Source: Myxococcales bacterium (GTDB taxonomy: Bacteria > Myxococcota_A > Polyangia > Polyangiales > JADJMO01). From it: a stretch of 64,000 nucleotides of DNA. The stretch covers positions 38,014-102,013 of the forward strand of contig JADJMO010000033.1 in NCBI GenBank assembly GCA_016709545.1. The letters run 5' to 3'. Positions 1 to 8,123 of this stretch are shown in pieces. The translations under genes were made by a program, and so were the position numbers. The notes under the pieces were generated by a model, which saw only the letters and a program-made list of their open reading frames with translations, did not search any database and had not been told where the DNA came from. How positions within the stretch are numbered: position 1 is the first letter of the stretch; every line of letters begins with the position of its first letter.

Positions 1-89
1 CCGCGCCTCCGGGGTCGTTCCGCTGCGTGACCGAACCCGGTGCCGCGGCGCGGTCGCGGGCGGCGACCCGACCCGAGAGCGCAGAGAAG

Positions 90-1566
90 ATGACCCACGT
101 GAACACGCAAGCGGGCTTCGCGAGCCTCGCCTCGCTGAAGGGCGCGCTGTTCGCGGCGCTGGTGCTCGACGACACGGGGGAGGCGACCTGCACGAAGCTC
201 CGCCTGGAACCAACGAAGGTTCCAGGTCAGCACGAGCTGGTCCTGTTCGCACACGCGGGCGTGGCCGAGAGTCGACACCCGTTCGAGCTCCGCGGTGGGA
301 CGCTGCACTTCACCCAGGAGGGGAGGATCGAGGACCGACTCGCGGGCAGCGACGAACAATCCATGATCTTCGTCGGCGGTGCTCCGTGGTTCCACGGAGA
401 GCTCGAGTGCTCCGGGGTGCCGGTCATGCGGCCGGTCGTCCGTCCGTTCGCGACCCGCACGCCGACCGATACGGAGCTCGCCGACCCGGCGAAGCGGCGC
501 CAGTTCCTCGTCCACGACGACCGGGTGTTCTTCGTGAGGGAGCCGGATCTGCCAGGAACCCCGGGCCGCTGCGTGCGTGCAGGGTTCGACCACGACGCGT
601 CACGCCCGAGGACCAGCGCGACGTTGCGCGTCGAAGCGCGCGCGGCCGAGCGATTCTACGTGGTCAGCGAGTACACCCAGCAGGGCAAGGTGTTCGTGTC
701 GCCGGCCGACGACCGCTCGTGGCGGTCGGGTCTGCTGCCCTCGGGGCTGTTTGCGCGCAAGAGCGACGCGGCGGGCTGGCAGCTCGGGGACGCGACCCTC
801 TTCCTGGACGAGGCGCAGTGCACAGCGAGCGCGCCGCACGCCCCGCACGCCGAGCCCGACCGGCGGTTCCGCCACGCCATCATCGCCGATTGGACCGAGT
901 TCGCGCGCACCCATCGGGAGATGTTCTGGGTCGACCCTTCGGGCCAGGGCTGCGAGCGCGTGGAGCTCGACGCCGAGCCCGGCTTCCCGCTGCTCTCCAC
1001 GTGGACGTGGACCCCTCTCGGCAGCACCCAGCCCACCCGGTACGACGTGACGGTGGACGCCGACGGTGTCTGGCTGCGCACGCCGAGCTGTCTCGAGCAC
1101 ACCGAGCTCCAGGGCGTGGCGACGCACCGCGACGGCTTCCAGATCGGTGGATCGACCGTGTTCGAGAGCCGCGCCGCGTGCGAGGCCCAGCGCAAGACCA
1201 CGCACCCGTTCGTGCACCACTGCCCGGCCCTCGCGGCGCTCGCGCGTCCCGGGCCCTGCCGCCCGACTCGCTCGCGGCCCACGGGGCGCGACTGGCTTCA
1301 TCCGCGACGGCCTCGGGCAGTGCGTGCCGACCACGATCGAGCTCGCCCCGAGCTGGAACCTCCTCACCAAGGACCCCTCACCGCCGTCGCTCGAAGGGGT
1401 CTGGCGCCGCGAGGGCAAGGCGTTCGACGTCTACGAGTGGCCGTGGACGCACACGCTGTTCGGCGGTCGCCGCGGCGCGATCGAGCGGCGCCCGAACGGG
1501 GAGATCGCGATCCAGTTCGAGGTCATCCACCCCACGCTCGCCGCCTGCAAGAAGGCGAAGCCCTAG
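90..1566 (+). CDS. Hypothetical modular protein, frameshifted
   Basis: About 490 aa with no recognised family. The protein reads in one frame from an ATG at 90 (MTHVNTQAG) to about 1240, and resumes in another frame near TGFIRDGLGQC and runs to the stop at 1566. Two single-base deletions, or one two-base change, between about 1235 and 1300 would join them. There is no signal peptide. By eye the sequence falls into three or four similar modules, each with a hydrophobic-Trp/Phe-Val-Asp stretch, a Cys, a beta-rich middle and a second Cys near a motif such as LFLDEAQC, STVFESRAAC or VIHPTLAAC. An in-frame GTG at 27 is an alternative start. The gene converges on the minus-strand gene that ends at 1574. 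Confidence 0.55.
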
Positions 1567-1573
1567 CGAGCGC

Positions 1574-2158
1574 TCAGTACAGGAACCACACGAGCCCCCG
1601 CTCCTTCGCGCCCTCCACCCACTCGCGCAGCTCGGCGAGCGCGAAGGTGAGCGCCTCGTCCTTGTTCGGGAGCTTCTGCAGGGCGTGGATCGCGACGCGC
1701 AGGCCATCGACGCCGTCGGGCAGCAGCGAGCCACACACGGGGTAGGCGTCGACCTTGCTGGTCTTCGGGATCGGCATCGGCACGACGCCCTTGCCGAGCA
1801 CCTTCATCAAGCGTGGCAGCTTCGCCGTCCGTAGCAGCGGATCGAGGCTCTGCTCCACCCGGTACGAGAGATCGCCGTGGGCGACCTGGGTGCCCAGCGT
1901 CAGGCACAGGAGCTCGAGGGCGTAGACGTACTGGAACCCGTGCCGCTTGGCCTTGCAGCGGCCGTCGACGATCTCCTCGAGGGCCGTGCGCAGGCTGGGC
2001 GCGCCGGCCGCGATCCGCTCGGCGAACCACTCGTCGGCGTGGCGGAGGCGCTTGCCCGCGCGGGCCTCGACGCGCGTGACCAGGGCGCGGTCCTTGCCGC
2101 CGAAGACCGCGGAGAGCACCTCCAGATCCACGGCATAGGCGGTGAAGCCGGCGCCCAT
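1574..2158 (-). CDS. Hypothetical protein, possibly DUF7691-like
   Basis: A 194-aa soluble protein. The N-terminus (MGAGFTAYAVDLEVLSAV) resembles the AYAVDL start that I associate with DUF7691 proteins of Myxococcota and Actinobacteria; this is from memory and not certain. The body is helical and ends in a Trp-rich segment (REWVEG, GLVWFLY). The ATG at 2158 is preferred over an upstream start because it follows a GAGG-like ribosome site and begins the conserved block. It lies 7 bp downstream of the receiver-domain gene on the same strand, so the two are probably co-transcribed. Function unknown. Confidence 0.6.
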   Translation of the reverse strand: MGAGFTAYAVDLEVLSAVFGGKDRALVTRVEARAGKRLRHADEWFAERIAAGAPSLRTALEEIVDGRCKAKRHGFQYVYALELLCLTLGTQVAHGDLSYRVEQSLDPLLRTAKLPRLMKVLGKGVVPMPIPKTSKVDAYPVCGSLLPDGVDGLRVAIHALQKLPNKDEALTFALAELREWVEGAKERGLVWFLY

Positions 2159-2165
2159 GGCGACC

Positions 2166-2969
2166 TCAGGGTGCTGCGAGGCGTCGCAGCGTGTCCATGA
2201 GCTCCGGCCCACGCACCGGGCGCAGGACCGTCTCGTAGTTCTCGACGCGGGCCGCCTCGAGGATCGCCTCGGCGTCGACGCCGAGCGCGAGGATGGCGAG
2301 GACGTGGAGGTGCGGGTTGCGCACGACCAGCCCCTGCAGCAGCTGCTCGACGTCGCGCGCGGCCAGGTCGACGAGCGCCACGGCGGGCAAGGCGTCGACG
2401 ATGGTGGCGATGTCCGTGAAGCTCTCGATGACGGTCACGTCGCACCCGCCCGCGACGAGGTGGCGCGCGAGGCTCGCCCGCGCGAAACGGTCGCTGTGCA
2501 CGAGGAGCATCCGCAGACGCGCGCGGCTGCTGCTGCGTGGCTCGGTGCTGGGGAGCGACGCCGGGAGGCTCCGGGTAGACTGGCTGCCGGTCGGCTGGGC
2601 GTGGAGCGCGGGGTTCGACGCCCGCATCCTCCGGGCCGACTCGTACGCGAGTTCGCGCTCCGAGACGTGCACCTCGGCCACGGGCTCGACGCCGCTCGCG
2701 GGGCGCGCCCACACGGCCTTGGTCAGGGCCTCCAGGAACTCCGCGACGGCGCGGGGGCCGAGTTCGGCGGTCAGCGCGTCGAGCAGATGCGCGCGGGCGA
2801 AATCGAGGATCGCGTCGGGGTCGGTCGGGAGCGAGGCGCGGCGCGCGGTGCGCAGGGCCGCCTGCAAGAAGATGCGCGAGCCCGGATCGCCGCCGAACGC
2901 AGCCTCGAGGGTCTCGAGGAGCGCGGCTTGGGCGCCGTTCGGCGTGGACTGTGGCTTGGCAGCGGCGAT
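2166..2969 (-). CDS. Receiver-like domain protein with possible AUC start
   Basis: The last 110 or so residues resemble a CheY-type receiver: MLLVHSDRFARASLARHL at the first strand, an Asp in VALVDLAARD where the phosphoacceptor is expected, and VLRPV where a Lys-Pro is usual, so the switch lysine is Arg. The N-terminal 150 residues are helical and unrecognised. No ATG, GTG or TTG sits near the point where coding character begins. A strong GGGAGGA ribosome site lies 5 nt ahead of an in-frame ATC at 2969, giving 267 aa. The open frame continues to an ATG at 3191, but that extension does not look like protein. Probably an atypical response regulator or scaffold. Confidence 0.5.
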   Translation of the reverse strand: MAAAKPQSTPNGAQAALLETLEAAFGGDPGSRIFLQAALRTARRASLPTDPDAILDFARAHLLDALTAELGPRAVAEFLEALTKAVWARPASGVEPVAEVHVSERELAYESARRMRASNPALHAQPTGSQSTRSLPASLPSTEPRSSSRARLRMLLVHSDRFARASLARHLVAGGCDVTVIESFTDIATIVDALPAVALVDLAARDVEQLLQGLVVRNPHLHVLAILALGVDAEAILEAARVENYETVLRPVRGPELMDTLRRLAAP

Positions 2970-3240
2970 GACGTCCTCCCGAGGGTGAGCCCCGAGGGTT
3001 TGGGGATGCAGTCTGTGAGGAGCGGTCGCAGACGCCAGTGGCAGGCGATGGAGTACTTCCTTGATACGCCGACCAGAGCCGCCTGTCAGGGGGCAGCGAG
3101 CAGGAAGCCACGCGGTATGTCCCGCCGCGATCCGGCCCTGGAAAATGCTGCAGGAGTCACCGCTCGGGCCGCGGTTGCTCGCAAGGTCCATGACGATTGG
3201 TTTGCGTGGCCGAGATGGGCCAACGGCTCGAGACCGCATC
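2970..3240. other. Intergenic region without a convincing gene
   Basis: This 270-bp gap separates the minus-strand receiver gene from the plus-strand lipoprotein gene. Open frames cross it on both strands, but their translations are Arg/Pro/Ser-rich and lack the codon pattern of neighbouring genes. It should hold divergent promoters. Apart from the conserved element that starts at 3241 I see no structure in it. Confidence 0.4.
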
Positions 3241-3274
3241 GTGACTCGATTGTTATCCGGATGTCGCAACGATG
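3241..3274 (+). promoter_or_regulatory. Conserved 34-bp promoter/operator-like element, copy 1
   Basis: The element starts GTGACTCGATTGTTAT and ends TGTCGCAACGATG. It matches 28 of 34 positions of the element at 9322-9355 when that copy is read on the minus strand. Both copies lie just upstream of a lipoprotein start, in the same orientation relative to the gene. The left part contains two GTKAC/GTTAY half-sites 11 bp apart, as for a protein binding one face of the helix. It ends 6 bp before the ATG at 3280, so if it is a promoter the transcript would be nearly leaderless. Confidence 0.45.
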
Positions 3275-3279
3275 GTCGC

Positions 3280-3813
3280 ATGCGCCGCCTCCTCGCACTC
3301 CTCCTCGCGTCCACCTCGGGCTGTGGGGCCGCCGATCCCGACGCGGTCGCCAAGCCTCGTGACACCGGCCTCGCGTCCGAGGCATCCAGCGACGCTCCGC
3401 TCGACACCTCGGTGGTCGCGACCGATGCCGCGATGGACGCCGAGTCCGGCCCCTCGTTCCGGCCGACCGAGGGGACCAAGGCCGCCGTCGATCGCACGAC
3501 CCCGTGCACCAAGGCCGAGGAGGGGCTGTTCCGCCCGGCGCCCGAGGACGAGGCGCTCGCCCAGGCGTGTCTGCCGACCTACCTGATCTGGGCACCCGTG
3601 GTGTGCGGCGGCCCGCGCCCCGCGTGTACGTGCGGCCCCGATCGCTGCGCGGCGGGCGAGGTGGCCAAGCTCGTGAGCGGCGAGTTCTGCGTCTGCCTGA
3701 ACCCGTGCGCCGTGCAGGCCAAGTCGGTGCTGTGCGCCGACGCCAAGCGCAAGTGCATCCCCGTCGACGACACGACCGGCAAGCAGACCTACGTGTGCGG
3801 GGGCCTCTACTGA
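3280..3813 (+). CDS. Secreted cysteine-rich lipoprotein, hypothetical
   Basis: A 177-aa protein beginning MRRLLALLLASTSGCG, a lipoprotein signal with the acylated Cys at about residue 15. An Asp/Ser/Ala-rich tether of about 50 residues follows, then a compact domain with about a dozen Cys (for example ACTCGPDRC and FCVCLNPC) that probably form disulfides outside the cytoplasm. No known domain was recognised. The start is fixed by the signal peptide. The stop overlaps the stop of the convergent fghA by a few bases. The conserved element at 3241-3274 lies immediately upstream. Confidence 0.7.
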   Translation: MRRLLALLLASTSGCGAADPDAVAKPRDTGLASEASSDAPLDTSVVATDAAMDAESGPSFRPTEGTKAAVDRTTPCTKAEEGLFRPAPEDEALAQACLPTYLIWAPVVCGGPRPACTCGPDRCAAGEVAKLVSGEFCVCLNPCAVQAKSVLCADAKRKCIPVDDTTGKQTYVCGGLY

Positions 3814-4649
3814 CCGAGCACCGCCGCGTGGTGGCGCAGGTGATCTTCGACGAAGGTCGCGATGAAGAAGTACGAGTGATCGTACCCTTCGTGGCGGCGG
3901 ATCTCGTGCGGAAGATCGGCCGCGCGACAGGCCTGTTCGAGCCGCTCGGGCTTGAGCTGCTCGACGAGGAACTTGTCGCTCGTGCCCTGGTCCACGAGCA
4001 CCTTGCCGGGGAACCGGCGGCCGCTCTCGACGAGGGCCGTGGCGTCCCACGCGCGCCAGGCGGCGCGATCCTGGCCGAGATACCCGCCGAACGCCTTCTC
4101 GCCCCACGGGCACTCGGTCGGCGCCGCGATCGGCGCGAAGGCCGACACGGAGCGGAACCGCGCGGGCGCCCGCAGCGCCGCGACGAGCGCGCCGTGCCCG
4201 CCCATCGAGTGGCCGAACACGCCCGCGCGCCCGCCGTCGACGGGGAAGTTTGCCTCGATCAAATCCGGTAGTTCTGCCGTCACGTGGGTGAACATCCGGT
4301 ACGCCGAGGCCCACGGCTCCGCCGTCGCGTCGAGGTAGAACCCGGCCGCCACGCCGAAGTCCCACGCGGCGTCGTCGCCCGGGAAGCGCGCCGCCCGGGG
4401 GCTCGTGTCCGGCGTGACCAGGACGAGCCCGAGCTCCGCCGCGATGCGCTGGGCGCCGGCCTTCTGCACGAAGGTCTCCTCGGTGCAGGTGAGCCCGGCG
4501 AGGTAGGTGAGCACCGCCGCGCGCTTCGCCCCGGCGGGGACGAAGACGCCGAAGCGCATCGGACCCGCGCAGGCCGCCGAGTCGTGCTCGTAGAACCCCT
4601 GCACCCCGCCGAAGCAGCGCTGCTCCGAGCGCACGCGGAGCGCACCCAT
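3807..4649 (-). CDS. fghA: S-formylglutathione hydrolase
   Basis: A 280-aa esterase-D family alpha/beta hydrolase. It hydrolyses S-formylglutathione to formate and glutathione, the second step of formaldehyde detoxification in the cytoplasm. Visible family marks are LAGLTCTEETFVQKAG near the oxyanion region, the nucleophile elbow GHSMGGHGAL (Ser about 147), FAPIAAPTECPWGEKAF, the acid in DQGTSDKFL and the catalytic His in EGYDHSYFF. The length is normal for the family. The ATG at 4649 overlaps the stop of the dehydrogenase gene by one base (TGATG), so the pair is co-translated. Confidence 0.93.
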   Translation of the reverse strand: MGALRVRSEQRCFGGVQGFYEHDSAACAGPMRFGVFVPAGAKRAAVLTYLAGLTCTEETFVQKAGAQRIAAELGLVLVTPDTSPRAARFPGDDAAWDFGVAAGFYLDATAEPWASAYRMFTHVTAELPDLIEANFPVDGGRAGVFGHSMGGHGALVAALRAPARFRSVSAFAPIAAPTECPWGEKAFGGYLGQDRAAWRAWDATALVESGRRFPGKVLVDQGTSDKFLVEQLKPERLEQACRAADLPHEIRRHEGYDHSYFFIATFVEDHLRHHAAVLGQ

Positions 4650-5758
4650 CAGAAGACCACCACCGAGCGGATCGACTTGCCCTCGTGCATGAGCGACAGG
4701 CCCTCGTTGATGCGGTCGAGCGGCAGGGTGTGGGTGATGAGGGTGTCGATGTCGATCTTCTTCTCCATGTACCAGTCGACGATCTTGGGGACGTCGGTGC
4801 GGCCACGCGCGCCGCCGAAGGCGCTGCCCTTCCACACGCGGCCGGTCACGAGCTGGAACGGGCGCGTCGCGATCTCCTGCCCCGACCCGGCGACGCCGAT
4901 GACCACGCTCGTGCCCCACCCGCGGTGGCAGCACTCGAGCGCCTGGCGCATCAGCTTCACGTTGCCCACGCACTCGAAGCTGTAGTCGGCGCCGCCCTTG
5001 GTGAGCTCGACGAGGTGCGCGACCAGATCGCCCTGCACCTCGTTCGGATTGACGAAGTGGGTCATGCCGAACTTGCGGCCGAGCGCCTCGCGCGCCGGGT
5101 TCACGTCGACGCCGATGATCATGTCGGCGCCCACCATGCGCGCGCCCTGCACCACGTTGAGGCCGATGCCGCCGAGGCCGAACACGACGACGTTGGCGCC
5201 CGCCTCCACCTTGGCGGTGTAGATGACCGCGCCGATGCCGGTGGTCACACCGCAGCCGATGTAGCAGACCTTGTCGAACGGCGCGTCGGGCCGGATCTTG
5301 GCGAGCGCGATCTCGGGCAGCACGGTGTAGTTCGCGAACGTGGAGCACCCCATGTAGTGGTGCACCTTCTGTCCATCGATCGAGAAGCGGCTCGTGCCGT
5401 CGGGCATCAGGCCCTTGCCCTGCGTCGCGCGGATGGCCGTGCAGAGGTTGGTCTTGCGGCTCAGGCACGACTTGCAGCCGCGACACTCCGGCGTGTAGAG
5501 CGGGATGACGTGGTCGCCCTTGGCGAGGCTCGTGACGCCAGGGCCGACGTCGACGACGACGCCCGCGCCCTCGTGGCCGAGGATCGCCGGGAACAGGCCC
5601 TCCGGATCGGCGCCGGAGAGCGTGAAGTCGTCGGTGTGGCAGATCCCGGTGGCCTTGAGCTCGACCAGGACCTCGCCCGCCTTGGGACCCTCGAGGTCGA
5701 CGGTCTCGATGGTGAGGGGAGAGCCAGCCTTGTGTGCGACAGCAGCGCGTACCTTCAT
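4649..5758 (-). CDS. frmA: S-(hydroxymethyl)glutathione dehydrogenase (class III ADH)
   Basis: A 369-aa zinc-dependent medium-chain dehydrogenase that oxidises S-hydroxymethylglutathione with NAD to S-formylglutathione. It has the catalytic zinc region CHTDDF and GHEGAGVVVDVG, the four structural-zinc cysteines in CRGCKSCLSRKTNLC, the class III signature CYIGCGVTTGIGAV, and the nucleotide fold GLGGIGLNVVQGARMVGA followed by DVN. The length is typical. It is the first gene of a two-gene operon with fghA and is divergent from the M28 peptidase gene across an 87-bp gap that should hold both promoters. Confidence 0.95.
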   Translation of the reverse strand: MKVRAAVAHKAGSPLTIETVDLEGPKAGEVLVELKATGICHTDDFTLSGADPEGLFPAILGHEGAGVVVDVGPGVTSLAKGDHVIPLYTPECRGCKSCLSRKTNLCTAIRATQGKGLMPDGTSRFSIDGQKVHHYMGCSTFANYTVLPEIALAKIRPDAPFDKVCYIGCGVTTGIGAVIYTAKVEAGANVVVFGLGGIGLNVVQGARMVGADMIIGVDVNPAREALGRKFGMTHFVNPNEVQGDLVAHLVELTKGGADYSFECVGNVKLMRQALECCHRGWGTSVVIGVAGSGQEIATRPFQLVTGRVWKGSAFGGARGRTDVPKIVDWYMEKKIDIDTLITHTLPLDRINEGLSLMHEGKSIRSVVVF

Positions 5759-5845
5759 GGCCGCAGCATACCCGAGGACGTGGCGCCGACAGTGGCTTCA
5801 CGGGCTTCTCGGGAATCGCGTCAGGAGCTACAGGTTGTGCTCCGC

Positions 5846-6838
5846 ATGACCAGGCGCCTCCGTCGCGGGCTCGTCGCCCTCGGGCTGACCGTAGTGGTCA
5901 TCTCGGCGCTCGGCAGCTGCGCGCTCCGCACGATGACGGTGGCGGGCGTGCCCACGATCGCACCGCGCGCCGCGCTCCCGTCCGTCGACCCCGCGCGTCT
6001 CCGCGCCGACGTGGAGAAGCTCTCGCTCGGCTTCCCGGGCCGGAGCTACGGCGCGCCGCAGGTGCTCGATGTCGCGGCGGCGTGGATCGGCGACGAGCTC
6101 CGCGCGATGGGGGCGAGCCCCGCGGACCAGCCGTTCACCGTCGAGAAGGTCACCTACCGCAACGTGCTCGCCCACTTCGGGCCCGAGACCGGTCCGCGCG
6201 TCGTCGTCGGCGCGCACTACGACGCCGCCGAGGGGTTCCCGGCCGCCGACGACAACGCGAGCGGAGTGGCCGCGCTCCTCGCGCTCTCTCGCGTCTGGGC
6301 CAAGCAGCCGCCGGGCGCGCGCGTCGACGTGGTGTTCTGGTCGCTCGAGGAGCCGCCGAGCTACGCGACCGACGCGATGGGGAGCGTGCACCACGCCCGC
6401 GCGCTCGTGAAGCAGGGCGTCGCGATCCGCGCGGTGCTCTCCCTCGAGACCCTCGGCACCTACGACGACACGCCCGGGAGCCAGCATTTCCCTGCCCCCG
6501 GCCTCGGCCTGCTCTACCCCGATCGCGGCGACTTCGTGGCGGTCGTCGGCGACACGGGCTGTGGTCCGCTGCTCGCCGAGGTGAAGGGCGCGATGCGCGG
6601 CGCCGGCACGATCCCCGTCCACGCGATGGCCGGCCCCGCGTGGGTGCCGGGGATCGACTGGTCGGATCACCGCAGCTACCGGCCGTTCGGCGTGCCGGCC
6701 GTGATGATCACGGACACCGCGCCGTTCCGGAACCCGCGCTACCACACCGCCGACGACCGGCCCGATCGCCTCGACTACGTGCGTCTCGCCAAGGCCACCC
6801 AGGCGGTGTGGGCCGCGGTCGACCACCTCGCCCGCTAG
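5846..6838 (+). CDS. M28-family metallopeptidase, membrane-anchored or lipoprotein
   Basis: A 330-aa zinc peptidase of the aminopeptidase Y/M28 type. An N-terminal hydrophobic segment ends in LGSC, a possible lipobox at about residue 26, so the enzyme probably sits outside the inner membrane. Metal-site motifs are in the usual order: GAHYDA (His, about 124), ADDNASG (bridging Asp), the catalytic Glu in WSLEEPP, an acidic region at GIDWSDHRSY and the late His in YHTADDRPDRL. All expected ligands appear present. Substrates cannot be told. Its stop TAG shares the CTAG at 6835-6838 with the stop of the convergent gene. Confidence 0.85.
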   Translation: MTRRLRRGLVALGLTVVVISALGSCALRTMTVAGVPTIAPRAALPSVDPARLRADVEKLSLGFPGRSYGAPQVLDVAAAWIGDELRAMGASPADQPFTVEKVTYRNVLAHFGPETGPRVVVGAHYDAAEGFPAADDNASGVAALLALSRVWAKQPPGARVDVVFWSLEEPPSYATDAMGSVHHARALVKQGVAIRAVLSLETLGTYDDTPGSQHFPAPGLGLLYPDRGDFVAVVGDTGCGPLLAEVKGAMRGAGTIPVHAMAGPAWVPGIDWSDHRSYRPFGVPAVMITDTAPFRNPRYHTADDRPDRLDYVRLAKATQAVWAAVDHLAR

Positions 6839-7305
6839 CGCGGGTGGAGCACGGTCTCCTCGACGAGCGGCTGGCCCTGCTCCACGCCCTCCACACGCGT
6901 GACGAGATCGGCGCCGACCTTGCGGTAGGTGATGACGCGCGGGAAGTCGTGCAGCGGGTTCTCGAAGCGCGCCTCGTTGGTGGCCGCCGTCACGAGGCGG
7001 AACTCCGTCGCGGGACCGCCGCGGGGCTGCGCCACGTAGAAAACGCCGTCGGCGCGGCGCTCCACGCGGAGGAACTCGAAGAACGTGGTCTTGCCCTCGA
7101 GGACGGTGCGGCCCACGCCGAGCATCGTGCCGCCGCAGGCCGCGGACCACTGCTCCTCGACGAGCCCCTCCTTGGTGCTGCCGCGGTAGGTGCCCGTGAA
7201 GAAGGCGACCTGCTCGAGGCCCACGGGGGAGCACTCGGAAGGGGCGGTGCGTGTCGGCGCGGCTGCACAGCCCACCAGGAGAACGCAGAGAATCGCCGGT
7301 CTCAC
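6835..7305 (-). CDS. Lipoprotein, DUF6265-like
   Basis: A 156-aa protein starting at a GTG. The signal peptide has a lipobox at LLVGC (about residue 13). The mature part (LEQVAFFTGTYRGS, VEEQWSAACGGTMLG, FFEFLRVERRADGVFYVAQP, EARFENPLHDFPRVITYRKVG) fits the DUF6265 family, which has a lipocalin-like barrel pattern; the family name is from recollection. The GTG overlaps the preceding gene's stop as GTGA (7302-7305), so it is translationally coupled to that gene. Ligand or role unknown. Confidence 0.75.
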   Translation of the reverse strand: MRPAILCVLLVGCAAAPTRTAPSECSPVGLEQVAFFTGTYRGSTKEGLVEEQWSAACGGTMLGVGRTVLEGKTTFFEFLRVERRADGVFYVAQPRGGPATEFRLVTAATNEARFENPLHDFPRVITYRKVGADLVTRVEGVEQGQPLVEETVLHPR

Positions 7306-8105
7306 GCGACCACCCTCGCGGTCGCGGCCGCGAACAGCGGGTCGGGCACGCTCGCGAGCACCTCGTCGCGTGAGCCCTCGACGAAGGCCCATCTGGGCCG
7401 TGCGCCAGGCCCGAGGCGGCCGAGCAACCCGTCGGTGCCCGACGCGAGCCGCGCGATCCAGAACGACATCTTGCCCTTCTCGTCGCCCGCGCGGAACAGC
7501 ACGTGTGCGAACGGCGGCGGCTCGCGGTGCAGGCGCTCACGGAAGGCGCTGGCGAGCTCGTAGAGCATCAACTTCTCGTCGAGCGTGGACAGGAACACTC
7601 GCGCCGAGATCGGCCGCGGGTCGTCGACCAGCTCCTTCGCCGTTCGCGAGACGGCCACCGCCGCGCTGCTGAACACGAGGTCGGCCTTGCCTCGAGCGTA
7701 GGTCGCCGCGCCGCTGGCCGCGCGTCGGGCCGCGACGAGCGAGGCGCATTCGCCCTTCTGCACCTCGCCCAGCGTCTCGAGACCGTGGTGCAGGCGCCGG
7801 TCGGAGCCCTCGCTCTTCAGATCCGGTGGCGCCGCGAGGAAGCGCGCGACCTCGGCGAGGACGCGATCGACGGTGCCTCGCTGGTCTTCGGGAGCCCGCT
7901 CGCGGAGCAGCTCGGCGCACCACTGCGAGATGCGGATCTGGTCGAGTGCAGGGCACGTGAGCAGCGGCCCGTCGACGTGCCACGGCGGCGGCGGACGGTG
8001 CTCCTCGGGCACCTCCCGCAGCGCCTTGCGCAGGACGGCGTGGGCACGATCGAGCGCGTTCGAGTCCACGACGCGAGGGATACGCGGCCCCGCGCGCGCC
8101 TTCAA
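7302..8105 (-). CDS. Hypothetical soluble protein
   Basis: 267 aa if it starts at the TTG at 8105, or 255 aa from an in-frame GTG at 8069; neither has a good ribosome site. It is mostly alpha-helical with no signal peptide or membrane segment. Stretches such as DQIRISQWCAELL and KMSFWIARLASGTDGLLGRLG give no family that I recognise. It lies upstream of, and is coupled by GTGA to, the DUF6265-like lipoprotein, and follows the VWA lipoprotein gene by 18 bp, so the three may form one transcript. Confidence 0.55.
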   Translation of the reverse strand: MKARAGPRIPRVVDSNALDRAHAVLRKALREVPEEHRPPPPWHVDGPLLTCPALDQIRISQWCAELLRERAPEDQRGTVDRVLAEVARFLAAPPDLKSEGSDRRLHHGLETLGEVQKGECASLVAARRAASGAATYARGKADLVFSSAAVAVSRTAKELVDDPRPISARVFLSTLDEKLMLYELASAFRERLHREPPPFAHVLFRAGDEKGKMSFWIARLASGTDGLLGRLGPGARPRWAFVEGSRDEVLASVPDPLFAAATARVVA

Positions 8106-8123
8106 CCCTCGCGACGCCTCGCC

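Noticed and set aside
4685..5845. Long open frame antisense to frmA/fghA
   Set aside because: It is the mirror of conserved enzyme genes. Only the last part from 5846 shows protein character (the M28 peptidase).
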